From Actinoplanes teichomyceticus ATCC 31121 (GTDB lineage: Bacteria; Actinomycetota; Actinomycetes; Mycobacteriales; Micromonosporaceae): 64,000 nucleotides of DNA. The DNA lies in assembly GCF_003711105.1 (NCBI RefSeq), contig NZ_CP023865.1, positions 7,237,001 through 7,301,000 on the forward strand, read 5' to 3'. Position numbers and translations under genes: made by a program. Below, one piece after another: positions 29,427-37,843 of the stretch; within the stretch, counting starts at the first letter, position 1, and every line of letters begins with the position of its first letter. A model generated the notes under the pieces. It made no database searches. It was not told the origin of the DNA and was given only the letters and a program-made list of their open reading frames with translations.

Positions 29427-31133
29427 ATGGCCATCGACCCCGGGCTCCGCCGCCTCGCCCTGCGCACCCTGCTCGCCGCCTTCCCCGGACCGTCCGCACC
29501 GGACTGGGCGCTCGACCTGCTCGCCGACGGCCTGGCCGGACACACCCTGTTCGGCACCAATGTCGAGGATCCCGAGCAGCTCGCCGGGCTGACCGCCAAG
29601 CTGCGCGCCGCCCGTTCCGACGCGCTGATCGCCATCGACGAGGAGGGCGGCGACGTCACCCGGCTGGGGCATCGCAGCGGCAGCGCGTACCCCGGAAATT
29701 CCGCCCTGGGCGCGGCGGACGACCCGGATCTCACCCGCCTGGTGTACGCGGCCATCGGCCACGATCTCGCCACCGCCGGGGTGAACCTGGACCTGGCGCC
29801 CACCGTCGACGTCAACACCGCCGCCGAGAACCCGATCATCGGTACGCGGTCGTTCGGCGCGGACCCGGCGCTGGTGGCCCGGCACACCGGCGCGGCGGTC
29901 GAGGGCCTGCAGTCGGCCGGAGTGGCCGCGTGCGCCAAGCACTTCCCCGGCCACGGCGCCACCGTCACCGACTCGCACCTGGAACTGCCCACGGTCGACG
30001 CCCCGCTCGGCGTGCTGCGCAGCCGCGACCTGCCACCGTTCGCCGCCGCGGTGGCGGCCGGGGCGCGCGCCGTCATGAGCGCGCACATCCGGGTGCCGGA
30101 ACTGACCGGCGACGGACCGGCCACCTTCAGCCGCGCGGCGCTGCAGGGATTGCTGCGTTCCGAGTACGGGTTCGGCGGCGTGATCGTCACCGACGCGCTG
30201 GAGATGCGCGGGGCGGCCGGAGCCGCCGGCGGCATCCCACGGGCCGCCGTGGCGGCCCTGTCCGCCGGGGCGGATCTGCTGTGCATCGGGGCGCTGGTCG
30301 ATCGTGAGCTGGTCCTCGCGGTGGCCGACGAGGTGGCCGCGGCGGTGAAGGACGGGCGGCTGACGCCGGGCCGGGTGGAGGAGGCCGCGGAGCGGAACGC
30401 GCAGCTGGCCTCCTGGGTGGCGTTGAACCGGATCACCCGTCCGGGTGGCCCGCGGGACACGATCGTGGTCGGGGCCACGGCGGCCGGGGAGCGTGTCGCC
30501 GCGCCCGGGAACGGCCCGACCTGGGCGTCCGGGGCCGGGATCGACCCGGCCGGTGCGCTCAGGGCCGGGAACGACCAGGCCGCGCCGTCCGGATCCGGGA
30601 ACGACCCGGCCGGTGCGCTCGGGGCCGCGTCGGGCTCGCGGCCCGGTGGATCCGCGGCGCCCTCCCTCGCCGCCCTCACCCCCAAGGAGCTGGGGATCCT
30701 CGCGGCGCGGCGGGCGCTCGCCGTCGAGGGTGACCCGGCGGCGCTGGCCGGACCGCTGGTGGTCCAGCTGATCAGCGGGTATTCGATCGCGGAGGGGAAG
30801 GTGCCGTGGGGACTGCGGCCGTTCCTCGACGGGGCGGAACAGGTGGATGTCGTGGCCGCCGAGGCCACCGCGGACCAGCTGATCGAGCGGGCGGCCGGGC
30901 GACCGGTCGTGCTGGTCGGCCGGCGCCTGCATCAGGCGGCGGCCAGCCGTGACCTCGCGGAGAAGCTGTCCGCGACCTGGCCGACCGGCGTGGTGGAGAT
31001 GGGCTGGCCGTCCCCCTGGCGCCCGGACGGCGTACGCGCCTTCCTGGTCACCCACGGCGCGAGCCGGGCCAGCGCGCGGGTGGCCGCGGAGGCCCTGGGC
31101 CTTATCACGGAACGTTACGTCGATGCGCGGTGA
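29427..31133 (+). CDS. Glycoside hydrolase family 3 beta-N-acetylhexosaminidase (NagZ-like)
   Basis: A 568-residue GH3 enzyme. It carries the NagZ signature KHFPGHGATVTDSHLELP, where His and Asp of the GHG-DSH loop act as acid/base, and a nucleophile Asp in VIVTDALEMRG. The barrel starts LFGTNVEDPEQLAGL and IAIDEEGGDVTRLGH follows, also typical. NagZ removes N-acetylglucosamine from muropeptides or chitooligosaccharides. The C-terminal extension (about 200 residues) has a glycine/Pro-rich repeat at residues about 360-410. No signal peptide, so cytosolic. The ATG at 29427 follows GGAAGGAC. The divergent ROK gene probably controls it. Confidence 0.9.
   Translation: MAIDPGLRRLALRTLLAAFPGPSAPDWALDLLADGLAGHTLFGTNVEDPEQLAGLTAKLRAARSDALIAIDEEGGDVTRLGHRSGSAYPGNSALGAADDPDLTRLVYAAIGHDLATAGVNLDLAPTVDVNTAAENPIIGTRSFGADPALVARHTGAAVEGLQSAGVAACAKHFPGHGATVTDSHLELPTVDAPLGVLRSRDLPPFAAAVAAGARAVMSAHIRVPELTGDGPATFSRAALQGLLRSEYGFGGVIVTDALEMRGAAGAAGGIPRAAVAALSAGADLLCIGALVDRELVLAVADEVAAAVKDGRLTPGRVEEAAERNAQLASWVALNRITRPGGPRDTIVVGATAAGERVAAPGNGPTWASGAGIDPAGALRAGNDQAAPSGSGNDPAGALGAASGSRPGGSAAPSLAALTPKELGILAARRALAVEGDPAALAGPLVVQLISGYSIAEGKVPWGLRPFLDGAEQVDVVAAEATADQLIERAAGRPVVLVGRRLHQAAASRDLAEKLSATWPTGVVEMGWPSPWRPDGVRAFLVTHGASRASARVAAEALGLITERYVDAR
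30505..30627 (+). repeat. 30-bp intragenic tandem repeat in the GH3 gene
   Basis: A 30-bp unit of the ccggccggtgcgctcggggccgggaacga type repeats about four times in phase with the reading frame, coding for Gly/Asn/Asp/Pro/Ala-rich decapeptides between the catalytic barrel and the C-terminal domain. The copies are degenerate. Confidence 0.6.
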
Positions 31134-31315
31134 CACCGTGTAGTGGATATCCGAAAAAGCGGATAACAGGCGGATAAGTCGTCTCATACAAACGGCCAGA
31201 GCGTGCGCTCAGCACTTCCTTGTCCCGACACGAGTCACGTAGCGTCATGTTCGCAGGTGGATCTGGGGAGGTCGCGGGATTCGCCTCGGGACCGGTGCGG
31301 CCCGCGACGCGACAG
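31134..31315. promoter_or_regulatory. Intergenic region with CGGATA-type half-sites
   Basis: An AT-richer stretch immediately downstream of the GH3 gene. TATCCG (31148-31153) is followed by two direct copies of gcggataa at 31159-31166 and 31170-31177, exactly 11 bases (one helical turn) apart. This could be a promoter/operator for a plus-strand transcript. No promoter hexamers were identified. Confidence 0.35.
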
Positions 31316-31365
31316 ATGAGCCGGGCACGACGGACTTCGGGAGCAGTCCGCCGTGCCCGGCTCAT
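31316..31365. terminator. Long stem-loop with 21-bp arms
   Basis: Arms 31316-31336 and 31345-31365 pair over 21 bp with one mismatch and an 8-base loop (tcgggagc). It is 183 bases beyond the GH3 stop. No T run follows, so it could be a U-less terminator or a transcript-stabilising hairpin. Confidence 0.5.
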
Positions 31366-31380
31366 CGGCTCTCGTCCGTC

Positions 31381-31615
31381 GCTTCCCGCCGCCGCACCGC
31401 CGCCCGGCAACGCCGCCGCACGCCCCCGCCAGTCACCGCGCGCCGTCCGGCAACACCGCCGCCCGTCGCTTCCCGCCGCCGCACCGCCGCCGCACGCCCC
31501 CGCCAGTCACCGCGCGCCGTCCGGCAACACCGCCGCCCGTCGCTTCCCGCCGCCGCACCGCCGCCGCACGCCCCCGCCAGTCACCGCGCGTCCTTCGGCA
31601 ACACCGCCGCGCCCT
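31381..31615. repeat. Tandem repeat of about 74 bp, three copies
   Basis: Units begin with gcttcccgccgccgcaccgc at 31381, 31468 and 31542. The first copy carries about 13 extra bases (cccggcaacgccg). The consensus includes cgcccccgccagtcaccgcg and gtccggcaacaccgccg. Copy 3 shows base changes (tccttcggc). Confidence 0.85.
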
Positions 31616-31714
31616 CCCGGGACCGCACGAATCTTCCGCACGAAGTTATCCACACCGCGCGGTCGTCCACAGCCACCGGGGCAGGCGCCGGCCGTCGGCG
31701 GCAGAGTTCCGGGC

Positions 31715-32326
31715 ATGGCACAACTCGACGAGATCAGCCGGCGCCAACGCGGGGTGGTGACCCGCCAGCAGGCGCTCCGGGCCGGCATCACTCCCGACGT
31801 CCTGCGCCGCCGGGTGACCAGCGGGCGATGGCAGCGGCTCCTGCCCGGGACCTATGCGACCTTCGCCGGCCGCCCGCCACCGGACGTGCTCCGCTGGGCC
31901 GCCGTGCTGCACGCGGGCGCCGGGGCGATGCTGTGCCTGCGGTCGGCGGCGGAGGAGGCCGGACTGGCCGAGCCCCGCCCCGGCGCTGTGCACGTGCTCA
32001 TCCCGGAGGAACGACGGGTCCGCCAGGTGCCCGGCCTCGTGGTGCACCGGTCCCGGCACGCCTCGGCGCGCCGGCATCCGCACCGGCGCCCACCGCAGAC
32101 CCGGATGGAGGAGACCGTGCTGGATCTGGTCGTGACGGCGCCGGACGCGGCCGAGGCGATGCACTGGATCACGACAGCCTGCGCCCGCCGGCTCACCACT
32201 CCGGACCGGATCGCGCAGGCCCTGGCCCGGCGTTCCCGCCTGGCTCGTCGCTACGCCGTCAGCGCCCTGCTCGCCGTCGCCGCCACCGGCCACACCACGC
32301 CCCTGCCGCACTGGCCGGCGGCATGA
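31715..32326 (+). CDS. AbiEi-antitoxin-like winged-helix protein, probably C-terminally shortened
   Basis: A 203-residue protein opening AQLDEISRRQRGVVTRQQALRAGITPDVLRRRVTSGRWQRLLPGTYATFAG, the winged-helix start seen in AbiEi-type proteins and in the many actinobacterial DUF559-related proteins. These usually run to about 300 residues, adding a PD-(D/E)XK Vsr-like domain (DUF559) after a ...RRRRLLEELL... helix. Here the equivalent RSRLARRYAVSALLAVAATGH helix is followed immediately by a stop, so the nuclease domain is absent. The ATG at 31715 has no strong ribosome-binding site; longer upstream in-frame frames run through repeats. It may be a remnant or a trimmed regulator. No toxin-like partner gene is seen on either side. 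Confidence 0.65.
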   Translation: MAQLDEISRRQRGVVTRQQALRAGITPDVLRRRVTSGRWQRLLPGTYATFAGRPPPDVLRWAAVLHAGAGAMLCLRSAAEEAGLAEPRPGAVHVLIPEERRVRQVPGLVVHRSRHASARRHPHRRPPQTRMEETVLDLVVTAPDAAEAMHWITTACARRLTTPDRIAQALARRSRLARRYAVSALLAVAATGHTTPLPHWPAA

Positions 32327-32437
32327 CCCCCCCTCGGCCGGCCGCACGGGCAGTCACCGGAAAGGAGTGAGAAAGACCGTCGGCGGCAACCGGCAGGCCC
32401 GGCCTTCCGTGCGCCGGGCGGCCCGAGGGAGCGGAAA

Positions 32438-32483
32438 CCTCGGGCGGCCGTCCCGGGCATGTGCCCCGGACGGCCGCCCGAGG
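32438..32483. repeat. 46-bp near-perfect palindrome
   Basis: CCTCGGGCGGCCGTCC (32438-32453) pairs fully with its complement at 32468-32483; one C:C pair separates this from an inner GGGCA/TGCCC stem with a TG centre. It lies in a convergent gap and could end both transcripts or form a cruciform. Confidence 0.75.
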
Positions 32484-32625
32484 CGCCGCACGCCTCCGCG
32501 CGGACCGTCCCGGAATCGACCGCCCGCGGACCCGCATGGGATCACCGAGCCCGCCGCACCACGGACGAACACACCACCCCACCGCACAGCCGGCGAACCG
32601 GGCGCGGCACCGACCGCCACAACCC

Positions 32626-32683
32626 CCGCGAACCAGGCGGCCGGCCGGACCGGGCGCGGTTCGGCCGGCCGCCGGGTTCGCGG
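32626..32683 (-). terminator. Stem-loop at the end of the GDH gene
   Basis: Two 22-base arms (32626-32647 and 32662-32683) pair with a single mismatch around a 14-base loop, starting eight bases after the GDH stop at 32691. No U run follows. Confidence 0.6.
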
Positions 32684-32690
32684 TCCCGGC

Positions 32691-35600
32691 TCAGGCGGCG
32701 GAGGTCTTCACCAGCGTGCGGATCTGCCGGAGCAGCACCGACAACGCCGCCAGGTCGGCCGGGGATTCGTCCACGTCGCCCATGGCGTTGGAGGCGCGGG
32801 CGATCGATGCCGCGTTGACCTGTTCCCATTGGGCGACGCGGTCCTCGGGGGCCGCCGACGCCGGGGTGGACTGCAGCACCTCGGCGGTCAGCGCGGCCAG
32901 GGCGGCGTACAGGTCGTAGCGCAGCGCCATGCGGGCCAGGGTCTGCCAGCGGTCGCCGCGCGGGAGGCGGGAGATGTGGGACAGCAACGCGTCCACGCCG
33001 AACCGCTCGGAGAGCACGAAGTACACCTGGGCCACCTCGGTGACGTCCCGCTCGATGGCGGTCGCGGTCTCCAGGATGTCCAGCAGGCCGAAGCCGTAGA
33101 ACACCCGGCTGACCGTGTCGGCGAGGTCGGCCGGAACGCCCTTGTCCTCCAGGGTCGCCACGCGCTCCTCGAACGAGCGGCGCTCGGCGCCGACGATCAC
33201 ATGCGGCAGCTGGGGCAGCAGGGTGGTGACCCCGGGGCGGAGCTTGGCGATCTCGGCGGCCACGTCGATCGGCGAGCGGCGGGTGCTGACCAGCCAGCGG
33301 ACGGCGCGGTCGAGCAGGCGCCGGGTCTCCAGGAAGACCAGCGTCTGCGCGGACGTCGGCACCTGGTTGTCCAGCGCCTCGGCGGCGGCCCAGATGTCGC
33401 TGAGGCCGTACACGTCGCGGACCACGACGTACGCACGGATGACGTCCGCGGCGGACGCTCCGCTCTCCTCCATGGCGCGGAAGACGAACGACGTGCCGCC
33501 CCGGTTGACCACCTCGTTGACCAGCGACGTCGAGATGATCTCGCGGCGCAGCCGGTGGCCGGCCATCCGGGCGGCGTACCGGTCGCGCAGCGGGGTCGGG
33601 AAGTAGTCGGCCAGCACCTGGTTGGTCCAGTCCTCGTCGACCAGTTCGTCGGCGAGCACCTCGCGCTCCAGACTGATCTTGACGTACGCGAGCAGCACCG
33701 CGAACTCCGGCGCGCTCAACCCCTCCCCGGCCTCGTAGCGGGCGGCCAGCTCCTTGTCCGTGGGCAGCGCCTCGAGCTCCCGGTTCAACTCGCCGCGCTG
33801 CTCCAGCGAGGTCAGCATCCGCCGGTGCACCGGCAGCAGCGAATGCGCCTGCGCCCGCGCGTTGCCCAGCGCCATCGCCTGCTCGTAGTTGTCCCGCAGC
33901 ACCAGCGCGGCGACCTCGTCGGTCATCGCGGCCAGCAGCTCGTCGCGTTCCGGCAGGGTCAGCTCGCCGTCGGCGACCGCCCCGCCCAGCAGAATCTTGA
34001 TGTTGACCTCGTGGTCGGAGCAGTCCACCCCGGCCGAGTTGTCGATGAAGTCGGTGAACACCCGGCCGCCGGCGCGGGCGAACTCGATCCGGCCGCGCTG
34101 GGTCAGTCCGAGGTTGCCGCCCTCGCCGACCACCTTGACCCGCAGTTCGGACCCGTTGACCCGGATCGCGTCGTTGCCCTTGTCGCCGACGTCGGCGTGC
34201 GACTCGGCGCCCGCCTTCACGTACGTGCCGATGCCGCCGTTGAACAGCAGGTCGACCGGCGCCTTGAGGATCGCCCGCATCATCTCGCCGGGGCTGACCG
34301 CCGCGGCCTCGCCGGGCAGCCCGAGCGCCGCGCGCACCTGCGGGCTGACCGGGATCGACTTGGCGCTGCGCGGGTACACCCCGCCACCGGCGCTGATCAG
34401 CGACCGGTCGTAGTCGGCCCACGAGGAGCGCGGCAGGTCGAACAGGCGCCGCCGTTCGGCGTACGAGGTCTTCGGGTCCGGGTCCGGGTCGAGGAAGATG
34501 TGCCGGTGGTCGAAGGCGGCCACCAGCCGGATGTGCGGCGACAGCAGCATGCCGTTGCCGAAGACGTCGCCGGACATGTCGCCGACGCCGACCACCGTGA
34601 AGTCCTCGCTCTGGGTGTCCTTGCCCAGGTCGCGGAAGTGCTTCCTGACCGACTCCCAGGCGCCCCGGGCGGTGATCCCCATCTTCTTGTGGTCGTAGCC
34701 GGCGGAGCCGCCGCTGGCGAACGCGTCGCCGAGCCAGAACTGATTGCCGACCGAGATCTCGTTGGCGATGTCGCTGAACGTCGCGGTGCCCTTGTCCGCG
34801 GCCACCACCAGGTACGGATCGTCCCCGTCGTGCCGCACCACGTCCTGCGGCGGCACGATCTTGCCGCCCAGGATGTTGTCGGTGACGTCCATCAGCGCGG
34901 TGACGAACTGCTTGTAGCACTCCACCGCCTCGTCCCGGTCGCCCGGCTTCTGCTTGAGCACGAAGCCGCCCTTGGCGCCCACCGGCACGATCACCGAGTT
35001 CTTCACCATCTGCGCCTTGACCAGGCCGAGCACCTCGGTACGGAAGTCCTCGCGCCGGTCGGACCAGCGCAGGCCACCGCGGGCGACGGCGCCGAAGCGC
35101 AGGTGCACGCCCTCGAAGCGGGGCGAGTAGACGAAGATCTCGTACTTCGGGCGGGGCTGCGGCAGGTCCGGGAGGGCCTCCGGGTTCAGTTTGAACGCCA
35201 CGTACGACTTGGGCCGCCCGTCCGCCCCGCGCTGGAAGAAGCTGGTCCGCAGGGTGGCCTCGATCAGGGTGAGGTAGGAGCGCAGGATCCGGTCCTGGTC
35301 CAGGCTCTCCACCTGGTCGAGCAGCTCGGTGACCCGGCCGGCGATGGCCCCGGCCCGGCGGGCACGCTCGGACTCGCCGAGCTGCAGCGCGGGCGCGAAG
35401 CGGGTGTCGAAGAGCTCCAGCAGCAGCCGGGCGATCTCCGGGTACGCGATGAACGTCGACTCGACGTAGCGCTGCGAGAAGACGTGGCCGGCCTGGCGCA
35501 GGTACTTCGCGTACGCCCGCAGCACCACCACCTGCCGCCAGGTGAGCCCGGCCCGCAACACCAGCTCGTTGAACCCGTCCACCTCGGCCTCACCGCGCCA

Positions 35601-37631
35601 GGTGGCCGCGAACGCGTTCTCCACCTGCGGCCGCACCTCGGCCAGCTCACGGTGCACCCGGGGTGGTCGCAGCCCGAAGTCGTACAGGTAGATCAGGCCG
35701 TCGTCGCGACGGATCTCGTACGGCCGCTCGTCGCTGACCTGCACGCCGAGCGAGTGCAGCACGGGCAGCACGGCGGAGAGCATCATCGGCTCGCCGAACC
35801 GGTACACCTTGAACCGGATGTCGTGCTCGTCCGGGCGCGGCGCGCCGTCCGGGCCCAGCTTGCGCCGCCGGTACAGGTGCAGTTCCAGCTGGCCGGGCTC
35901 CTCCAGCAGCTCCAGCTTGGCCAGGTCCTGCATCCCCTCGTACGGGGTGTGGCCGTTCTTGTAGCTCTCCGGGTAGGCGTGCGCGTACCGGTTGAACAGC
36001 TCCTTGGCCGGCTCGTCGCCCAGCTTGCGCTCCAGCACCAGGGAGAAGTCGTCGTCCCACATCCGGGTGGCGTCGGCGAGCAGCTCGGCCAGCGCGTTCG
36101 GGTCGAGATTGCCGGGCGGCGCCGCCGGATCGGTGCGCACGATGAAGTGCACCCGGGCCAGCATCCGTTCGGTCACCCGGGTGGTGTAGTCCACCCCGAC
36201 GCCGTTCAGCTCGCGCAGCAGGATCTCCTGCATCCGCAGCCGGTTGCTGGTGGTGAACCGGTCCCGGGGCAGGTAGATCAGGCAGGAGATGAACCGGCCG
36301 TACCCGTCCCGGCGCAGGAACAGGCGCAGCTGCCGGCGGCCGGCCATCCGCAGCACGCCGATGACCGCCTCGTACAGGTCATCGGTCTTGATCTGGAAGA
36401 GCTCGTCGCGCGGGTACGTCTCCAGGATCTGCAGCAGGTCCTTGCCCGAGTGGCCGCGCGGCGACAGGCCGGAGCGGTCCATCACCTCGGTGACCTTGCG
36501 CTTGACCACGGGCAGTTCGCGGACGCTGGTGCGGTACGCGGAGCTGGAGAACAGGCCGAGGAACCGTTTCTCGCCGGCCACCTCGCCGGTGCTGTCGAAG
36601 ACCTTGACGCTGATGTAGTCCAGGTAGGCGGAGCGGTGCACGGTGGCCCGCGAGTTCGCCTTGGTGATCACCAGCAGCCGTTTCTCCAGCGCCCGCTTGT
36701 AGGCCTCCGGCGCCATCGTGTCCAGCCGCCGCGGCTTGCTCGCGCCGCGCAGGATGCCCAGCCCGGTGCCGGGCACCGCGGTCAGCACCCCGTCCTTGAG
36801 CCGGTACTCGCGGTAGCCGAGGAAGGTGAAGTGGTCGTTGGCGAGCCACTTGAGCAGTTCGATGGAGTCGGTGACGTCCTTCTCCGGCACCGGCAGCTTG
36901 CGTTCCGATCCGCGCGCGGCGGCCAGCTCGTCGGAGATGACCAGGGCCCGCTGGCGCATCCGGGGCCAGTCCTCGACCGCCTCGCGCACGTCGGTGAGCA
37001 CCCGGCGTACCTCGTTGAGCAGCTGGTCACGGGCCTCGGCGCGGCGGACCGGGTCGATCTCGATCCGGATCCAGCTCTCCACCGTGTCGCCCTCGATGGC
37101 GTCGTCCGGCTCGACCTCGCTCTCCACCTCGCGCAGCGCGCCGAGGGGCTCCCGGCGCACCACGATCAGCGGGTGCACCATCAGGTAGACCTGCAGGTTG
37201 TGCGCGGTGAGCAGGGCGATCACCGAGTCGACGAGGAACGGCATGTCGTCGGTGACGATCTGCAGGACGGTGTGCCCCTGCGGGCCGACCGGCTCGGTCA
37301 GGGCCAGTTTCAGCTCGCCCGGCAGCCGGTTGCGGGCCAGCTCGCGGTGCTCGATCGCGGCCCGGTACATCTCCTCCGGGGTGTTCCCGACCATCTCCTC
37401 GTCGGGCGCGAACCGCCAGAAGCGGGCAACCAGCGACGCGGTGGCGTGGTCGTCGCCGGCCCGCTCCACCGCCTGAGCGACCAGTCGCTCGGCGTTCGGC
37501 AGCGGCTCGTCGAGCTCTCCGCCATCGACGGACGCGCCGAGCCGCCCGGTCAGGGCGAGCCCGGGGCGGGGCCCCGGTGAATCGGGCGCATTCTGATCAG
37601 AATCGGTCACTGCCTCGTCGGCGACAGCCAT
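32691..37631 (-). CDS. NAD-specific glutamate dehydrogenase, 180-kDa class
   Basis: A 1646-residue protein of the large NAD-GDH class known from Streptomyces clavuligerus. The N-terminal about 600 residues include ACT-like regulatory modules (VLQIVTDDMPFLVDSVIALL, TFLGYREYRLKDG). The catalytic core includes RGGLRWSDRREDFRTEV, the VPVGAKGGFVLKQKPGD stretch with the substrate-binding lysines, and the Rossmann segment around ILGGKIVPPQDVVRHDGDDPYLVVAADKGTATFSD. It deaminates glutamate to 2-oxoglutarate with NAD+, mainly catabolic. Members are hexameric and controlled by aspartate or other amino acids. The ATG is at 37631, upstream of an intergenic gap shared with the divergent PBP gene. The length matches the family. 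Confidence 0.95.
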   Translation of the reverse strand: MAVADEAVTDSDQNAPDSPGPRPGLALTGRLGASVDGGELDEPLPNAERLVAQAVERAGDDHATASLVARFWRFAPDEEMVGNTPEEMYRAAIEHRELARNRLPGELKLALTEPVGPQGHTVLQIVTDDMPFLVDSVIALLTAHNLQVYLMVHPLIVVRREPLGALREVESEVEPDDAIEGDTVESWIRIEIDPVRRAEARDQLLNEVRRVLTDVREAVEDWPRMRQRALVISDELAAARGSERKLPVPEKDVTDSIELLKWLANDHFTFLGYREYRLKDGVLTAVPGTGLGILRGASKPRRLDTMAPEAYKRALEKRLLVITKANSRATVHRSAYLDYISVKVFDSTGEVAGEKRFLGLFSSSAYRTSVRELPVVKRKVTEVMDRSGLSPRGHSGKDLLQILETYPRDELFQIKTDDLYEAVIGVLRMAGRRQLRLFLRRDGYGRFISCLIYLPRDRFTTSNRLRMQEILLRELNGVGVDYTTRVTERMLARVHFIVRTDPAAPPGNLDPNALAELLADATRMWDDDFSLVLERKLGDEPAKELFNRYAHAYPESYKNGHTPYEGMQDLAKLELLEEPGQLELHLYRRRKLGPDGAPRPDEHDIRFKVYRFGEPMMLSAVLPVLHSLGVQVSDERPYEIRRDDGLIYLYDFGLRPPRVHRELAEVRPQVENAFAATWRGEAEVDGFNELVLRAGLTWRQVVVLRAYAKYLRQAGHVFSQRYVESTFIAYPEIARLLLELFDTRFAPALQLGESERARRAGAIAGRVTELLDQVESLDQDRILRSYLTLIEATLRTSFFQRGADGRPKSYVAFKLNPEALPDLPQPRPKYEIFVYSPRFEGVHLRFGAVARGGLRWSDRREDFRTEVLGLVKAQMVKNSVIVPVGAKGGFVLKQKPGDRDEAVECYKQFVTALMDVTDNILGGKIVPPQDVVRHDGDDPYLVVAADKGTATFSDIANEISVGNQFWLGDAFASGGSAGYDHKKMGITARGAWESVRKHFRDLGKDTQSEDFTVVGVGDMSGDVFGNGMLLSPHIRLVAAFDHRHIFLDPDPDPKTSYAERRRLFDLPRSSWADYDRSLISAGGGVYPRSAKSIPVSPQVRAALGLPGEAAAVSPGEMMRAILKAPVDLLFNGGIGTYVKAGAESHADVGDKGNDAIRVNGSELRVKVVGEGGNLGLTQRGRIEFARAGGRVFTDFIDNSAGVDCSDHEVNIKILLGGAVADGELTLPERDELLAAMTDEVAALVLRDNYEQAMALGNARAQAHSLLPVHRRMLTSLEQRGELNRELEALPTDKELAARYEAGEGLSAPEFAVLLAYVKISLEREVLADELVDEDWTNQVLADYFPTPLRDRYAARMAGHRLRREIISTSLVNEVVNRGGTSFVFRAMEESGASAADVIRAYVVVRDVYGLSDIWAAAEALDNQVPTSAQTLVFLETRRLLDRAVRWLVSTRRSPIDVAAEIAKLRPGVTTLLPQLPHVIVGAERRSFEERVATLEDKGVPADLADTVSRVFYGFGLLDILETATAIERDVTEVAQVYFVLSERFGVDALLSHISRLPRGDRWQTLARMALRYDLYAALAALTAEVLQSTPASAAPEDRVAQWEQVNAASIARASNAMGDVDESPADLAALSVLLRQIRTLVKTSAA

Positions 37632-37843
37632 GGTCCGGCGCTCCCCTCACCCACGGCACTGTGGGCTCGAACGTGTCGGGCACAGCGTAGAACGCCCGGG
37701 CGCGAGAGCTTCACACCCAGGGTGTGCCAGCCCGACAGCTACGGCGATATGCGAACTTTCCGCCGGTGCGGGGCGGCGCGAACGAGCCGCCGGACGTTAC
37801 CGTGCGATCAGCCCAGCAAGACGTACCCACAGGGGGAAACCTC
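37632..37843. promoter_or_regulatory. Divergent promoter region of GDH and the PBP gene
   Basis: 212 bases with the perfect palindrome CACACCC-A-GGGTGTG at 37712-37726, an operator-like element located about 80 bases from GDH and about 118 from the PBP start. No promoter hexamers were confirmed. Confidence 0.5.

Larger units (their letters stand above)
32327..32690. other. Gene-free region between convergent genes
   Basis: 364 bases between the AbiEi-like stop and the GDH stop. It holds a 46-bp near-perfect palindrome (32438-32483) and the GDH-side stem-loop (32626-32683). Nothing else was recognised. Confidence 0.6.

Noticed and set aside
31220..31714. Longer upstream start for the AbiEi-like gene
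   Set aside because: The upstream frame is translated from the 74-bp repeats and the 31316 hairpin, giving Pro/Ala/Arg-rich sequence with no domain; ATG 31715 opens the known winged-helix motif.
32367..37580. Open frame of about 1700 codons on the plus strand over the GDH gene
   Set aside because: It is antisense to a clear NAD-GDH gene, made of Arg/Gly/His/Val-rich composition, and arises because GC-rich codons avoid stops on the opposite strand.
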